Source: Pelodera strongyloides (lineage: Eukaryota; Nematoda; Chromadorea; Rhabditida; Rhabditidae). From it: DNA of 64,000 bases. Of this stretch, positions 34,816 to 47,018 are shown one piece after another (the stretch's first letter is position 1; every line of letters starts with the position of its first letter). The translations under genes were made by a program, and so were the position numbers. Location of the stretch: assembly GCA_036852015.1 (NCBI GenBank), contig JAANDG010000066.1, positions 186,001 to 250,000 of the forward strand, written 5' to 3'. The notes beneath the pieces are model-generated. The model searched no databases, was not told where the DNA came from, and saw only the letters and a list, made by a program, of their open reading frames with translations.

Positions 34816-34941
34816 TTAAACAATTTATATTTTATTTATACTGGGGTAGGCAGAAGACCCATTGTGCAAAGTAACAGTACAGGAACAAAGACAGCTGACA
34901 CCAACCGGGTGCCGGATTGAATAAATACTTCCATCCCTCAC

Positions 34942-37052
34942 CTAGAAACTATTCAGAACAGCATTCCGATCAGTTCTGAGCCGCAACCGATCAGATTGCA
35001 TACATCCCAGAAACTCCAATAGTGACGACCCAACAATTTATCAGGTCCAAGGTCCAACTCCAAACAGGACCTCTGACTACCCACAACGGCGCACCGCGCA
35101 ACATACGGCCGTGCACCCACGCATGGCACCTAAAGATAAAATATACTTCTTATAATAGTCTACAGTCTACATTCACAGGTACGCCCAAACCACAACACAA
35201 CAATCCAAACTTTCATAAAAAGGTAAAGGTTAGACCCGTCTTCGCAAGAGTTCTCAACTCTGCGCGCAGCGCGGGTCCCGCGCCTGAAATACACGGTCCG
35301 GCCCCTGCTCTCTGTTTTTGGTTTCATTTAGTTCATTTCCTGGCCAAGGATATAACGATTGAGCGCCCTTTTTTAATGTTCTCGGTTCTGACGGGCTACC
35401 AACCACTAATGAAACTTGGGTTGCGCGCGGCGAAACCCTGGCGCGGAAGTGCCGCGCCGCGAGATCCTGGCGAGAGTCGGGCGAAGACTGGGCGGAACAG
35501 GGAAAATCGACCGGAAAACTGCCCTATTCTGAGAAAACGGTCCGCGGCGTCTTCGCCCTATCTTCGCCAGGTTGTCGCTAGGGATTTATACGGAAAACTA
35601 TTTGTTATTCAGCTAAGTGGTACGCAGCGAATTTAGACTTGTGCTCTTGCGCATGAGCAGCTACCGAACTGCGGGGAAAAACGGCCCTGAATTCAGCCAA
35701 GGCCTAGATTTAGCACAAGGAGACATCAATGATTGAGTACAATACCTGTGAATTGGAAGGGACGGCGAGATTACGAAGCGGCGCACAAGTCACACGTCGA
35801 CGGTAGGTAGAGTTGAATGCGCAACAATTTGCTTGCCAATCCGCAAATCATCACCAGCTGACGTCATCGAGACCGAACCTAGTTTCTACTGAAATATGCA
35901 TAATTAGAGATCTGGTTAGGCCCTTTTCCTACAAAAACATTGTTTTGACACGCGGTCGATGTGTCTTACCACTTACCATCCTTCCCAACCTTACACGTTA
36001 CGGATTACGCCAACGGTGAGGCCTTTTTCCCACAAAACTAAGAAGCATAGAATATCAGAAATCACATTCCAAATGACAAAGGCACCGGTCGAGCCAGGAA
36101 ATTAAGCGCGAAACCTGCGGAATTAAAAAGGAACTGCGACCCGCACAGTGCACCGGCATACGGTACTAGACAAAAAAAAAACAAATATGCATGTGCAACA
36201 ATTCACGCACCTGGAAACGATGCAGAACAGCATTCCTAACCGGCGCATAGGCTCCACCAGCGCCGGTGCTCGATCGTATTCCAGAGAGTCCACTCGAAAA
36301 TTCATGTGCTCCAATCCTCGGTTGAACAACATCCACTCCACGACACAGCACCCGTACACGACAACTATAAATAACAGAAGTTAAGGATTAAAGTAGTCTT
36401 ACGTACACTCTACTTTAGTTCGTGGCTGACTAGCAGCTTTCACACTTATAACAAAAGCCGAAGGAATCATGAACTGGAATCTGGAACCCGTGACGCGTTT
36501 ACCCTACCCTACAGCATACGTCGACGCAGGTCACACTCACAGTATCATAAGACGAAATACCGCTCACAGAATGTCTGACGAATATGTATAAGACAATACT
36601 GCGCTCATAGCCAAAAGCCCTAAAGCTTGGATAGATAAAGGCCACCTCAAAGAACTATCCAGACGACAAACTACGCTTTACGGCGTTTACCATTCATACG
36701 TATATGGCTACACAACAAACAGCAAGCTCAAGCAAAAATGGAAACCCCCATTCAAATGAACAATGTCTCCCATAATACGACGAGCTACTTCGCTGACTAG
36801 AGAAAACAAAATAACAACGCTTATTAGGAATTGCCCAGAATTTCTAATAAGATACCACCGCATCGAGAACAATACATCGTGTAAGGGCAAATGTCGAAAT
36901 CAAAATCGACGGCAAAAATGTCAACATACCATGAAAAACAGTGTGAACAGCTGAGTTCCGAACGGTTGGCGCACCCACGCACATCTCCGAGCTGCATCTC
37001 ACGATGTACATGCTCGATGCGGTGGCATCTTGTCAGAAATTCCGGGCAATTC
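34942..37052 (-). pseudogene. Array unit B (four exon relics, disrupted)
   Basis: Exons in order: about 36970-37052 (NCPEFLTRCHRIEHVHREM, acceptor GCTTTATTTAG); 36211-36364 (open: VVYGCCVVEWMLFNRG to LFCIVSR); 35746-35857 (homolog of LVMICGLASK.., but an 8-bp deletion creates a stop); and 34942-35129 (HAWVHGRMLRG.., with TGA inside). Unit B carries a GC-rich block of about 250 bp (35405-35660) that unit A lacks. Two of four exons are broken, so this is a pseudogene or repeat-borne exon set. Confidence 0.5.
35405..35660. other. GC-rich block present only in unit B
   Basis: Unit A reads GGGCTACCAAC directly into GCTACCGAACTGCGGGG. Unit B has about 250 bp in between, rich in GCGCGGCG and GCCGCGCC with short hairpins. 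It accounts for the long plus-strand frame (35022-35636), which is not supported as a gene. Insertion in B or deletion in A cannot be told apart. Confidence 0.6.
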
Positions 37053-37060
37053 CTAAATAA
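36825..37060. repeat. Inverted repeat of an exon fragment in unit B
   Basis: GGAATTGCCCAGAATTTCTAATAAG (positions 36829-36853) on the plus strand mirrors the minus-strand exon ending at 37052, including the CGCATCGAGAAC/CTCGATGCGGTGG segment. The arms are about 45 bp and are separated by 140 bp. Confidence 0.7.
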
Positions 37061-37489
37061 AGCATAAATTACTTTTTTTTCATCACTCCAACTAGCCACA
37101 AATCAAATCACAGGGCACGTCACCAGCCTTGCCTAATTACTGACTCTCCACATGCAAGGCAAGCACACAGTGAACTACGTAATTACCTTTGTATGCGAAA
37201 ACGGGTAGAAACGAGGTGTTTGTTTATTATTCAGTTATTACCAATACAGGACATAATTAGAACATTTGGATATATTATTAGAATCTAATCAATAAACGTT
37301 TCCATCATAAATTTTTGTTTTCTTTACACATATAGTTCTGCCCTTATGATAACTCCTCTGTTGTCTACTATCAAACTCGCAATTAATCTAGTATACTAAT
37401 TCACTCATTATATTGTGTTTATTAGAATCAATCTCGCAACCCAGCCCTTTCGACAACGTAATTCGCAAACGATGGAAAGAACTGTCACA

Positions 37490-37668
37490 TGAAATAGCGA
37501 AATACGGTCGGTTTTTGAAACGCATCACGGACAACTGAATCCTTACGTATTTATGCTAATTTTCTCGAATTCAGCTCGGTTTTGTTATCCTATTATGTTC
37601 ATTTGCATATGCTACGTAAGAATGCTGGTGTCCACAAAGCCGCTTAAAAACCGGCCGGTATTCTCTTT
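37490..37668. mobile_element. TTAA foldback element, AATACCGG family, copy 2
   Basis: Same internal order as copy 1 (GTTTTTGAAACGCATCACGG, AATTTTCTCGAAT, CATTTGCATATGCT, AACCGGCCGGTATTC). The terminal TTAA is eroded on the left. Confidence 0.7.
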
Positions 37669-37689
37669 AAGCAATTTATAGTGGGGTTG

Positions 37690-38642
37690 GCAGAAGACCC
37701 ATTGTGCACAGTCACAGTCACAGTTCAGGAACAAAGACAGCTGACACCAACCACCACCCGGCCCAAACAGGAGAGCTGGCAACCCGGCGCAACATACGAT
37801 CGTGCACCCAATCATACCACTTAAAAGACAAAATATACTCACAGGTAGCTTCAAATCGAATCACAACACCCACACTCTCGGGAAAAGAGAGCAGTGGCCG
37901 TGATAAGATAGCGAAAAGAAAAGTTCAACATAACTACAGAGCTGCAGGGGGGGGGCGACCCCGAATCCAACGAAAGTCTAGCTTTAGCACAAGTAGGAGA
38001 CTTCCCTTCCATGCATGAGTAAACTGAAACACCGTATTCACAAAAAATACCTGTGAATTGGCAGGGACGGCGCGTCTACGGTAGTACACAAAGCGGCGCG
38101 CCGCCGGCCGCACACAAGATACAAGAGGGCGGCGCGGCAGAATTCAATGAGGAACAAGTCGATGCAATCCGCCAATCATCACCAGCTGCAAGGACGTCAT
38201 CGACACCGATCCAAGGCACTGAAAGACGCACAATTAGAGATCTGGTAAAAAGTAGTGTTGACACTTGATCGGCGTGCCTTACCAACCTTAACTTACGGTT
38301 CGGCCTTGTTTCTCTTCCTCAAAACAAAACGGTTTGGAAACCAGAAACTCCAAATAACCTAGGGTACCGCTCGAGCCAAGAAATTAAGCGCGAAACCTGC
38401 GGAACTAGAAAGGACCTGCACCGTGCACCGGAATACAGCACTAGACAAAAAATACACATGTGCTTGCGGAGAACCTCACACACCTCAAAACTATGCAGAA
38501 CAGCATTCATGGCCAGTTCAGCTCCACCGCGATGCTCGACGTATTCCATAGAGTCCAATCGAAAAATCGCGTCCATATACAGCTTGTCCCGTCCTCGGTT
38601 GAACAACGTCCAATCCCATGATACTCCGCTCGTGTATGACAC
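37690..38642 (-). pseudogene. Array unit C (partial)
   Basis: Exon 38484-38642 is open (VSYTSGVSWDWTLFNRG to MNAVLHSFE). Exon 38051-38185 ends like its homologs (VPANSQ before GTATTT) but has stops in all frames. An exon at about 37740-37819 keeps DWVHDRMLRR. This is the third copy of the A/B unit, about 2.3 kb from unit B. Confidence 0.45.
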
Positions 38643-38649
38643 CTACAAA

Positions 38650-40240
38650 AGAAGTTAAAGTAGTCCCCTATTCTACATTAGTGCATGTCTGAAGCTGCTT
38701 ACACATTCATAACCAAGAGCCAGAGTGAAATGCTGGAACCGCGTTCCATTCCAGCGTGAAATGCTGGAAACTACCCTACACACCACACGCGCCATAAAGC
38801 CTGTCCCTGTCGCCGCAGATCACACATGATCACAGATCAATGTTGAATGGCTCAAAAAGAAGATAGACAATGCAGCCCTAACTCACGACATAGATATCAA
38901 GGAAGACAACTCAACCAACGGCCCAGAAAGACCAGCTTCTAACAAAAATGAACACATTTTTAATTTCAGATTTATGCACAACAACCACCTCACCGCCTAT
39001 AGCGAACAGTGAAGTGCGAAGAGTCAGGGCCTCATAATCCAACGAGCTACCTTGCTGATTAGAGAAGCTTAAACAAAATAACAACGCTTACCCGAGTATA
39101 AGGATATCGGACACCAAAGAGATGGCATGACGATATCGTGTCGGGTGTCGGCGGTATCGGGCAACAGGCTATTGTTTTGACAAGTTTCCCAACGTTGGCT
39201 CCTCATCTCTTCTCCCGTTAAAAAGAGCCACTGCCATCACGTGGCCACGTCCGCAAGTTCAAACTCTAAAAGGAAACATCAAGGAGTCGTACGGAATCTC
39301 AGAAATTGAGAAAGAAAGCCTCATTCGCTAGTGTTCGTTATACAACCCAATACCAAAAACTGCACGTATTCAAAATCTTAAAACATTCAGCCTTCAGCCA
39401 ATGGGTAGTACCACATCTTGCTACCATAGAGAGAGATATTATTACCATATAGAGAAGTACATTCTCGTCCTCCTCTCTCGAAGGATGTGCGACGTCGAGC
39501 CAGAGTCAACTTCCTGCAAATGCCAATATCACATTAAGTTGCGTCAAATAAACAATAATGTACACACCTAAATTTATGTTTTACCTGCGACAAAAGAAAA
39601 GAGCTGATGCTGCAAAATATCCAGTCCTATGGACGGTATTCTACGGCCGTATTAAAAACACACAGGCAGCCCTCTCCAGGTTCACAAGCACTCTGAATAT
39701 CTTCTACTCTCGCACTCTTTAGTTCCCTAGGGAGGCCAGAGAGGGCTCCCTGCGTGTTGGTGAATAGTGTCCTCTGGTTTCGTGGCTCTACCCACGATTG
39801 TCAGTAGGCAGATGCAGATGTGCAACAATAAAACTGGTCAGAAGAGACATGCCAAAACCTGACCCCCTAGTCCAGGTAAGTGGGTAGGGATTCCTCAGAC
39901 TCGGACAGTTGACTGGTTGAAGATCGATCTCCGGGCCAGGGATCGTAAACACTAGCCAATTAGTCGACGACGTACCAGGTATACCAGGTAACTGGTAACT
40001 TCGGTCTGGAACAGGAAAATATGTACCCTCGGATAACAACCCAATTTACCCAATACCAAACATGATAAGAGTTTGACAAAGAAGCATAGCTGAAATTGAA
40101 GACACTTTATGACAACAAGCAACATAAGCATATGTACATAGCAGTTGGAACACGGCAGTGATAGTCTTTTTGTTCCGCAGATTTTTTAATTCAAAATAGG
40201 AAAGACGCGGGGTGTCGCAACTACTGTAGTTGGAGCACAA
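38650..40240. other. No gene supported
   Basis: Contains a foldback-element relative at 39650-39775 and an open minus-strand frame of 83 codons (39788-40039), Pro/Thr/Ser-rich and without splice support or recognisable motif. Confidence 0.3.
39650..39775. mobile_element. Relative of the 100-bp foldback element at 60708
   Basis: Shares GGCCGTATT, GGCAGCCCTCTCC..GTTCAC, GAGGGCTCCCTG and GTGTTGGTGAATA in the same order as 60708-60807. Confidence 0.55.
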
Positions 40241-40254
40241 CTTACACAGGAAAG

Positions 40255-40590
40255 TGGAAACCCCGATATGGCCCCGATTATGTTGGAAAAACCCCGATAT
40301 GACCCCGATTCTTCCACAAAACCCCGATATGGCTCCGACCACGTCCCGCAAAAAGCCCGATCAGGGATAATCGGGGCCATATCGGGAACAGTTCCCAATA
40401 TAACCCCGATTATTTCAAAAAACCCCGATATGACCCCGATTATTTGTCGAAAAACCCCGATATGGCCCCGATCATTTCCAAAAAAAACCGATATGACCCC
40501 GATTTTTTTCCAGAAAACCCCGATATGGCCCCGATCACCGCCCGATTTTATGAGGGACGTGATCGGGGCCATATCGGGGTTTTTGGTTTC
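40255..40590. repeat. CCCCGATATGRCCCCGAT tandem and inverted repeat, about 37-bp unit
   Basis: About eight copies of AAACCCCGATATGRCCCCGAT with 12-17 bp variable spacers. Two copies are inverted (40370-40390, 40561-40580). Both strands stay open across it, giving repeats such as DRGHIGVF on the minus strand. The donor-like ACTTAC at 40240-40245 with F-P-L before it suggests the array invaded an exon related to 23449-23562. Confidence 0.8.
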
Positions 40591-40660
40591 CCATGGTGTC
40601 ACACATCCAGACAGAAAAGTTCCACTAAAAGAGCGAACGATAATAAAATTGAAAACTCAC

Positions 40661-40966
40661 GCTGGAACAACAAACTCCAACTGAACCAAATCCCGTGTTG
40701 GACTGTATGAGATGGCAGATGGCGAAGACCATCCTTCCTCGGTTCAACGTGACACTGAAATGGTTGTATAAACACTTACAGTTTAGGATCAGGTACTTCT
40801 AAACAAACGTTCACAACCAAGCTATTCCAAAGGTTATGTTTATGTTGAGTGTGTCTGGTAAACGAGAACAGACACATGCAACAAGCAGAAAGAAACTAAA
40901 GCGAACAAACCTTCCACGACAACGACATGCTGTCTATGCTAAGTGTTTTCCATCGAACTGGTGTTT
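40661..40966 (-). CDS. Two phase-compatible exons of the array family
   Basis: Exon 40911-40966 (phase 1/0; TPVRWKTLSIDSMSLSWK) and exon 40661-40754 (phase 0/1; CHVEPRKDGLRHLPSH to WSLLFQ) are compatible. The second exon is also open in another frame (VTLNRGRMVFAICHLI). That frame resembles WTLFNRGRDK of unit C, so the true frame is uncertain. This is the most upstream evidence for the array family. Confidence 0.35.
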
Positions 40967-40999
40967 CTGAAACAAAGTTAGCCTAACTAACAATCGTAA

Positions 41000-41640
41000 A
41001 CGTATAGCTAACGCACTCTAGAGCCACCAGAGGCCAGATTTCATCCTTTCGAATCGAAATCAACCACGAATTTGATATTCTTAGGCAAAACGAGAACACC
41101 GACAGAATATGGACTCCACATAGCGCGCAACACATCCCAAGTCAGGATACACTAGACGGTTCAGCCCCCAAGTAATACTAAACCAAAATCACCAAAACTT
41201 TAGTTAAGTGGTCTTCGATTGCTACCAACCTGTTGACCTTCTGATTCCGCTACAACTGCTCACAGGTTCGCCAACATTTCAGACAGGAATACTGTAGAAC
41301 GTCACTTCATTCCGTAGTTGAGAGGTTCAGCCAACTACAGAAACCTCAAGCGCTGATATATACCTGTAGATAGATAAATTAATTCGTACTGAAAACCGCC
41401 TAATAACGCATTCACATCAACAACGCCAAAAAGAAACAACGGCACTATAACGGAATGAAAACCTGAAACAATCATTATAAAAAATAATAAATATGATAAG
41501 ACAAAACAGATTGACTTTGCACCCTGAAAAGAGATTAGTATTTACAATTAGATTTGCAACTTTAAGAGTATGAAGAAACAAATAATTTTCTGAAAAAGCC
41601 ATTTCATGGTGACCTAAAAAGGATTAATGCACAGAAGCAA
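41000..41640. other. No gene seen
   Basis: AT-rich, with no exon, repeat unit or RNA gene supported. Confidence 0.3.
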
Positions 41641-41649
41641 TCTTGACAC

Positions 41650-42180
41650 ATCGATGTGTAGGAGGGAACCACGAGGGCACCTCTACACACGATGTGCCAA
41701 GCCGCTCCCGGACACTCCAAAGGCGGAATCTGAAAATAGAATTAAGCGTCCTAACACGAGATTTCATAAGGAAATCAGCAAAGAGACAGGCTAGTTCACA
41801 CTTTCACACTCACTGGCTCGCTCTTGAATCCCTCTCTATCTCACCCTACCTAATCTCATTCTGTTCTTCGTACAGCCACAGACAAGAAAATTCCAACCCT
41901 TCGCCCACACAACGCTAGCAGACAAGCCACCGTATGGGAAGGACAAGGCCAACGTGGGAGTCCTAAGGGGACGACCCCCCCCCACAACCACCCAGGCATA
42001 CACGTGTTTACCCGGAACACTAGCCTTCTCCCGCAAATCTTCTAGTCTTATGAAACCCCCACCCACCCAACCGCGCTGGGCAATGATTTTTTTTATTTAT
42101 TTTTTTTCCTCTTTTTTTTAAATTTCTCCTTTTTTCATTTTCTATCTTTTATTTTATCTTTCCTCTTTTTTACTTATTCA
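41650..42180 (+). mobile_element. Retroposon-like repeat R1, copy 2
   Basis: Collinear with 10180-10870 (CCAAAGGCGGAATCTG, GAAATCAGCAAAG, CTGTTCTTCGTAC, TTCCAACCCTTCGCCC, CACAACGCTAGC, CCGTATGGGAAGG, GGGCAATG), but ending in a T-rich tract instead of A-rich. Confidence 0.55.
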
Positions 42181-42204
42181 CTGGAGTTAGTTTTTATCTT
42201 CTTC

Positions 42205-42780
42205 CCGAGGATATGTACCGGAGCTAGCGAGCTTAGCGAGCTAGCTCTTTTTGGTTTGCGCAATCGAGTTTTGCTTTATTTAGCAAAGATAGGGTCAACA
42301 CATTGCGACGACATCACCATGAACTTTTTCGGATTCACGGTGATCTTGCTTGTTCTTTAGCAAGTAAAACACAAAAGTAAGGATCTGTCTGTAGACATCC
42401 TTACATGCACTCTTCGTGCATTACATTGCCTCACATGGAGATATTATTACGCACTAACGTAATGCTTTTCTTCACAAAAGCAAGAAGCTATAGTGTAGAC
42501 ATCCTTATATGCTTCTAGCATTCGCAGAAAGGACGCACAGCATATCTAATGCCTGACATGTTGTCGCTGGCGACACCATCGGCATATTTAAGGAAGTGTG
42601 CGGGTGTGCGCCATCGTGTTTTGCTTTCTTTAGCAAAGCCAAGATTAGCGCATAGCCTTCGACGGCATCACCACGAAGGAACTCTCGTTCGTATTACACA
42701 AAATCGTAATGCTTTTCGTCAAGAAAACCGTAGACATCCCTATATGCTTTCACATGCATAGCAACTAGACTAGCTCCAAC
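42205..42780 (+). other. Hairpin-rich segment with an internal duplication
   Basis: At least seven short perfect inverted repeats follow each other: GAGCTAGCGAG..CTAGCTC, TTTGCTTTATTTAGCAAAG, CTTGTTCTTTAGCAAG, TGCACTCTTCGTGCA, GCTTTTCTTCACAAAAGC and TTTGCTTTCTTTAGCAAAG among them. The block GTTTTGCTTT.TTTAGCAAAG..CGACGRCATCACCA (42268) recurs at 42618. GTAGACATCCTTA/CCCTATATGC recurs three times. No open frame explains it. It may be a structured RNA gene or a transposon part (inference). Confidence 0.5.
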
Positions 42781-43159
42781 TGCCAGTGGCTGGCATTTGA
42801 TCATATTTGCCTGGGAATTCTACACACACCATCGAGCATGTTGAAGAACTTTGTAGACGTATGTGGGTTAAGCATCGGCTTTCTGCCAACACAGCCATAT
42901 AACAGATCATAGACATTGAAACAATGACCATGGGTCAACGTCTGGCATTAAATATTAGCTCGATTCTTCCCGCTGTACGGGAACTCACCGGATACTTGGC
43001 AGCAGCTTGTTTTGTTAGATCAAACTGCACGGCAACTACAAGTCGAGTTGCGTTCCTATAAACAGGAACACTCGCGATCGCGAGAGGACAGCTGATCAAT
43101 ACAAGTCGAGGAGTGCATTCCTCAAGAGAATGCGCCACTATGCTTATAAGTTTCATTTC

Positions 43160-46100
43160 ATGCGTTTTTCATGCAATTTTGCACATTGTTTAGCCAACGC
43201 ACTTCAGCATGACGCCTGGGGTGATGACTGGGTAGCACTTTGAGCTCAATGAATAGAGTGGTGTTTCCACATAATACAAAGCCTCTTAATGCAATAGCAG
43301 TCAGCACAGCACATCTGCGAAGAATGTTTCATATCGCGAGATACCTAGCACTTGTCAGAGATCTTTCTCAGTGTGCGCAACTGTAGTACATTTGGCAAAA
43401 CATCTTCGTTTTTGACAAAAATGCACTAGTCCACTGCAAGAACTTGAGTTCACTGGAACCTCTCTTATTGTGGAAGAGGGAAGTTTTGGGCGGCACCTCG
43501 CACCTTTGCCAACAAAACGAAACATCTTATTGCGGAATTCACGAGTTTCCATGATTCGCAAAAAGCCTTGCACTTGGTCCTCAGTTCAGACTTGCACCTG
43601 GCACAGACCTTCACATAATATCCAGTACAGTAGCCACAATCGTAGTTCGCCGTGAATTTTGCCTTTGATAAAACTTTTTCGTTTTAATCGAAATTCAAAA
43701 TGCGTAGCTACCGTTATCGCGGTGAGCGGGATCATCCAACTTTTCGTAGCCCAAAATGGAAACGAAGTGAACACCAACACCATTTCGGACGCAGTAAAAC
43801 AAGTGTTGCTGCGATTGCGATTGTGAACTGCCGGAGATGATTTACCACAACGAGGGGTTTAAACGAAGGTCCTTTAGCACAGTGGCAAAATCGTAGTGAT
43901 TGCACAAGCGAGCAGGTAGCAAGTAGTCATCAAGGATGACACTACCAAACTGTGAATACATCAAATAAACACAGTCGGAGCTCGGAGCTTGCAGCCGGAG
44001 CTTGAAGATGAATGATCGAAGTTGATTAGCCGATTCCAGAGTCCAGCTCCAAGTTGCAACGACAAATGAGGTGTCGGAAGAACGGACGCCAGAGGCTTCC
44101 ACGCGTATTTATGCTTTTTCAAGCTAACAATCCGGCATAGCAGATTGATGGGTATGCAATATTGAAATTTTACATTTAACCAAACATTATAGATCAATGA
44201 ATAATGAATCGCTGTTGCAAACGGTTGTAATTTGCAGTAGCGAAGCCACGATACAATGGTTTCGCCAAACATAAAGCCTATTAATTGAAAATAAATCGCG
44301 CAAGCGAAGCAAGGAGTGCCCGTAACATGATACGACACCACTTTGACAGTCATACAATGATAGCGCAGCGGGTTTAACTATCTAATAAGTACACAAGAGC
44401 AAACGTTCAAACGAGCTAGACAAATCTCAGCAGCGGCGGCGTAGCGCGACCCAAAAAAAGCAGCGATGGTGGTTGCAGTTTGCACTGAGGGAATACGGCA
44501 TCCGTATCCAAGCCACGAGTTTAATAATACAACGTGTTTAACTAATACACTAATCCGACACACACTTGCGCCAAACAGGAACACTGGAAATAACCTGTAC
44601 ACATTGGGTAAAAACGTCTAAGCGCAGAAGCAAGCAATACTCAACAGAAAATAAACGTAGTGATTGAGGGAATACGAATACGGTATCGAAGCCACGATAC
44701 AATGATTTGCAGCCTGTTTAATTAACATACTTGCGCTCGATTTCATATTCACTGGTTTAAAAAAAAGCCCAAACGGAGCAATAACAATGCTCTTGCTCTA
44801 TCTCTATGCGCCACCATACCAACATAAAACAACAAAGGTTGGAGTTTGAGTAAATAAGAGCATAAGGTATCGAACCAACGACACTATTGATACAGTATTA
44901 CTGCAGCGTTTAAATATACTTGCGCCAGAGATGACACACCAAAAAAAAACGGTAGTTGTGGGTAACGGTTTGGACAATTAACGAATACGCGATATGTAAG
45001 CCTATGCGTCACTGAATTGTGCCAGCTCTTCCAAAAACGAAAGGATTGCGCAGCAAAGCCGCTGATCTAATGCCGAAGGCAGTAAAAAATTCAAAGGAGT
45101 TGATATACCATCATGGGGAGAACAGAGAATAAGCTTGAGAGGGCCAAGAAAAATACTTGGATTACTTCAAATATAGCGATATTCAGTTGACTTGAGAAAT
45201 ATTGAATGACTAAATGCAGTAAAAATTCCAGAGTGGTATGCCATGAGGGCAACAGAGACTAAGCTTGAGCGGGCCAACCCAACTAACTTGTTCACCTTTA
45301 CAGCCAGAGATAGCTAATAACCGTATTGAATTGACATGAGTAAAGTTATCCGCACAAATGTGCCAGCCTGCCAGTCATTGCGAAAGAATAATTGTTGCAA
45401 ATGGAAAAACGCCATTTTAGAACTTGTCAAATAAACTGAAAAATGGGACGCGAATAGCATTGCATTTAACTTTCAATTAGATCAGATCAGAGTGTGAAAA
45501 AACGGTATCGACATCAGTATGCTTAAGTAACTGCACCAAGCACCATAAGCATAAACCAGAAGGATTGCGTTGTAAAGCGAAAACGAAAGCATGAGCCTGA
45601 AGCTCCAAATCCTCCAAACAAAGACAAAAGGGTTGGTAACTAGAGATGTTGACTTGAGTGTAAATACCAAGAGTTACGCCGCACCGCACAAATGCGCCAG
45701 CCTGCCGGTCACAGCGAAAGAATACTGGTTGCAAGGGAGAACATCATAACCATACCAAATTTTGAGACCAAAAGGTCAAAAAGAATGCATCGAATCGTTG
45801 AAGTTGTAAGGCCGAATTGAGAAAGAACGTATTTTGATATTAGGCACTGGGGATAGCCCAGTAACTGCGTAACGGCCGTAACAACACAAATATCAGCCAG
45901 TAAAGAACATCGTAGAGGGTAAAAGACTTGCACTTGCGCCTTGCGCACTATGGGTATTGAACGAATATACTTGAATTTCGGGAACGAAGCAGTGTATGAG
46001 TGTAAAGACAAACTGTCAAACCGTAAAGCGTAAATCGAGCGTAATTTGCGTAAAGACATAGCGAAAGGCTCCCAACCACGAAGTCATAAAGCATAAGCAG

Positions 46101-46690
46101 AGGTTTGAATAATTTGAATTTGGGTTCATAACAATGGAAAACAGCCCAACCGAAATTGTAAACAGGGTAAAACACAGGGTTTGCACTTCCTCAAAGTGTC
46201 GGCTTTCGCCAATGCCAATATATGCATTCAGGGGTTCAACGTAAAATAATATAGCCCATTACTCGAGCTAACCGACTCGAAGTTGCCATTTGTATAGCAC
46301 AAATTATTTTAGAGAGAGCCCTAGACCGCCACAAACAAGTAAACCAAGGTAAAATGAGCGCCCTCAACCTACACACGACTTTAAAATACCGCAACATGCC
46401 AATTATTATCGCCATTACACAAACACTCATTTGCACGCGCCAGTTTCAGCAAAACAAAAGGGTAAAAGCTGCGCGGCATACATAAAAGAACAGATCAAAA
46501 GCGATCATTTTAGTATATTCCACATCTCTAATCTCTCTCACTCTCTTTCTAATAATTTTAAGACTTCTGATTTCTAACTTGACTCTTCAACTAAAAATAA
46601 GAACACTAACTACACTCACCTCATTATATGAACATGAAAGTAAGCCCTAATGTTTGCTCTATATATAAAAAAGGGGGGAAGGGAATGGGG
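43160..46690. repeat. Degenerate repeat region, no gene supported
   Basis: Contains partial repeats: AATACGG.ATC..AAGCCACGA at about 44490, 44670 and 44868 (period about 180-195); CAGTAAAAAATTC..AGAGAATAAGCTTGAG at 45080 and 45217; and AAATGYGCCAGCCTGCCRGTCA at 45356 and 45690. The right end (46617-46665) matches 15905-15955. Many short minus-strand frames here lack splice support. Confidence 0.45.
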
Positions 46691-47018
46691 ATCAATAAAT
46701 ATATAAAAAGTAAACATACTGCCCGATAACTTGCCCACTACGCCCTGTTCACGCCACCCTGAAATATCGATAATTAGTAATCAATATAACATCAACTGTC
46801 TTATTCCTTAGTGGTATGGTTTACTAACATTCCCATTTCCTAGTAACTAACAATACAGTGAGACTTGGTCACACTTCATCGTCGTAAGAAATAACATGTG
46901 ATTAACATATACTTGAAACACACTGCTAACATTACGAAATTACGACAGAAGAAAGCCAAAATTCTGTTAAAAAAATTATAAAAACACTAAAACAGACCTC
47001 CTAAATGTCCGACCCCTC

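Noticed and set aside
35022..35636. Longest single open frame (204 codons, plus strand)
   Set aside because: It runs antisense to an array exon relic and through a GC-rich block absent from the sister unit; no homologous frame in unit A.
39788..40039. 83-codon minus-strand frame as a retroelement fragment
   Set aside because: No reverse-transcriptase, integrase or protease motif is visible, and it has no neighbours of that type.
40186..40684. 138-codon frames on both strands as genes
   Set aside because: Both are produced by the 37-bp CCCCGATATG repeat; frame openness follows from the repeat sequence.
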